DNA from: Phycisphaerales bacterium
GTDB taxonomy: Bacteria > Planctomycetota > Phycisphaerae > Phycisphaerales > UBA1924
Direction: 5' to 3'
DNA: 64,000 nucleotides
Assembly (NCBI GenBank): GCA_020847535.1
Contig: JADLBU010000127.1
Span: 1 to 64,000 of the forward strand
Below the pieces are notes generated by a model. That model saw only the letters and a list, made by a program, of their open reading frames with translations, was not told the DNA's origin and searched no databases. The position numbers were made by a program, and so were the translations under genes. Below are positions 63,342 to 64,000 of the stretch, piece after piece. Each line of letters opens with the position of its first letter. Positions within the stretch are counted from its first letter, which is position 1.

Positions 63342-64000
63342 TCAGCGGCCCTCCGGGAGGTCGAGTTGAACGAAGATGGCGCCATCGGGACCGCCGATGC
63401 GATCTCGGCGGCAGTCGATCTCGGCGGCGATCAGTTCGCTGTCTTTCGTCTGGAACTCGTCGGACGGAAGAGAGGGGGCGGGCTTGCCGCTTTCGTCTTT
63501 GAGGAGGCCGCCGGTGCGGGCGATGATCGCGGGGGCGTTTTGTTGCCAGGACTGGGCGTCGATGTAGAGGGTGCAGTGTTTGAGGGGGAGAGAGAAGACG
63601 GTTGCAGAGGTGATGAATGCGGGTCGGCGCGGGGGGCGGGGGATCCAGGAGGATGGCGGTGCATTGATCGCCCCCTGAAGGGGGCGGCTCCGATGGGCGC
63701 TGATGTGTTCTGCGACGAGGGTTGCGAAGCGGCTCGCGATCTTGGCGGGAGGGTCGGATTTCTTGTAGGCCTCGACGGTGGCTGGGAGATCGCGGCACGC
63801 GGATTGGAGGATCTCGACGGCGCGATCTTCGGTGTTGCCGCCGAGGCGGATGACAGCGGGGATCGAGAGTTCAAGCTCCCAGAACGCCTTGGCGAGCCCG
63901 TAGGCGGACCAGAACTGCTCCTGGCTGGCGACGCCGGAGCCTGAGCCGAAGTATCCGATGAGGCCGGGCTGGCTGAGGATGATGCGGGCTGCTCGATAGA
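63342..64000 (-). CDS. ATP-citrate lyase/succinyl-CoA synthetase beta-like subunit, C-terminal part (runs off the right edge)
   Basis: About 219 residues are visible. The ligase domain signature LSQPGLIGYFGSGSGVASQE, FWELELSIPAVIRLGGNTED and AVEILQSACRDLP matches the C-terminal half of SucC/AclB. The end, RIGGPDGAIFVQLDLPEGR, comes 2 bp before the fused alpha/citrate synthase gene. The segment HRSRPLQGAINAPPSSWIP is encoded across an 18-bp palindrome and looks foreign to the family. The ATP-grasp domain lies beyond the window. Confidence 0.82.
   Translation of the reverse strand, partial: YRAARIILSQPGLIGYFGSGSGVASQEQFWSAYGLAKAFWELELSIPAVIRLGGNTEDRAVEILQSACRDLPATVEAYKKSDPPAKIASRFATLVAEHISAHRSRPLQGAINAPPSSWIPRPPRRPAFITSATVFSLPLKHCTLYIDAQSWQQNAPAIIARTGGLLKDESGKPAPSLPSDEFQTKDSELIAAEIDCRRDRIGGPDGAIFVQLDLPEGR
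63669..63686. repeat. Perfect palindrome inside the SCS-beta-like gene
   Basis: CGCCCCC-TGAA-GGGGGCG, a 7-bp perfect stem. It resembles the free-standing REP-like palindromes of this genome but is within the reading frame, encoding the RPLQGAI segment. Confidence 0.7.

Overview
The window is GC-rich DNA from a bacterium that looks like a Planctomycetota of the Phycisphaerae/Phycisphaerales type. The evidence is two secreted proteins ending in paired D-x-D-x-S-G-F-V-D dockerin-like repeats with a terminal Gly-Cys, a prepilin with a class III leader, several small Cx2C zinc-ribbon membrane proteins, a right-handed beta-helix protein, and many short interspersed palindromes. This taxonomic reading is inference; there is no rRNA here. 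One tRNA, tRNA-Cys(GCA), is present. I see no CRISPR array and no prophage.

Layout. 0-0.6 kb: edge of a probable IS630-type element and the stump of a dockerin gene. 0.6-4.5 kb: MacB-like ABC exporter pair coupled to gcvH. 4.8-7.4 kb: TIM-barrel protein, cmk and plsC. 7.4-10.5 kb: prepilin and two envelope proteins of unknown role. 10.7-18.8 kb: tRNA-Cys, then a minus-strand run of ABC-F, LMW phosphatase, glycosyltransferase-like, two related lipoproteins, a DUF2752 protein and a four-PDZ HtrA protease. 19-30 kb: a frameshifted zinc-ribbon gene, a DSG-motif dockerin protein, a lone atpD, a serine hydrolase, an orphan DNA methyltransferase, a large secreted dockerin protein, pgl and rluD. 30-38 kb: degenerate-looking toxin/antitoxin pair, hemW, FHA protein, WecA/MraY-type transferase, O-antigen ligase-like protein. 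38-49 kb: cystathionine beta-synthase preceded by a 15-G run, a second serine hydrolase, a solute-binding protein, 3-hydroxyanthranilate dioxygenase, DUF2891, PrpD, SRPBCC and DinB proteins.

49-57 kb is the most striking part. A divergent pair, an isocitrate/isopropylmalate-type dehydrogenase and a homocitrate synthase of the yeast Lys20/21 type, is followed by a single-chain homoaconitase closely resembling fungal Lys4. Together they could carry 2-oxoglutarate plus acetyl-CoA through homocitrate and homoisocitrate to 2-oxoadipate, the first half of the alpha-aminoadipate lysine route. The homocitrate synthase gene is preceded by a compact multi-branched RNA and a strong intrinsic terminator, which suggests attenuation. 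At the right end, an ATP-citrate-lyase-like pair (SCS-beta type; SCS-alpha fused to a citrate synthase domain) could supply acetyl-CoA.

Two genes carry three apparent single-base deletions, all of the same polarity, so they may be assembly errors. Interspersed repeats sit at stop codons, next to a truncated gene, and apparently in frame inside three conserved enzymes (homoaconitase, HemW and the citrate-lyase beta chain).
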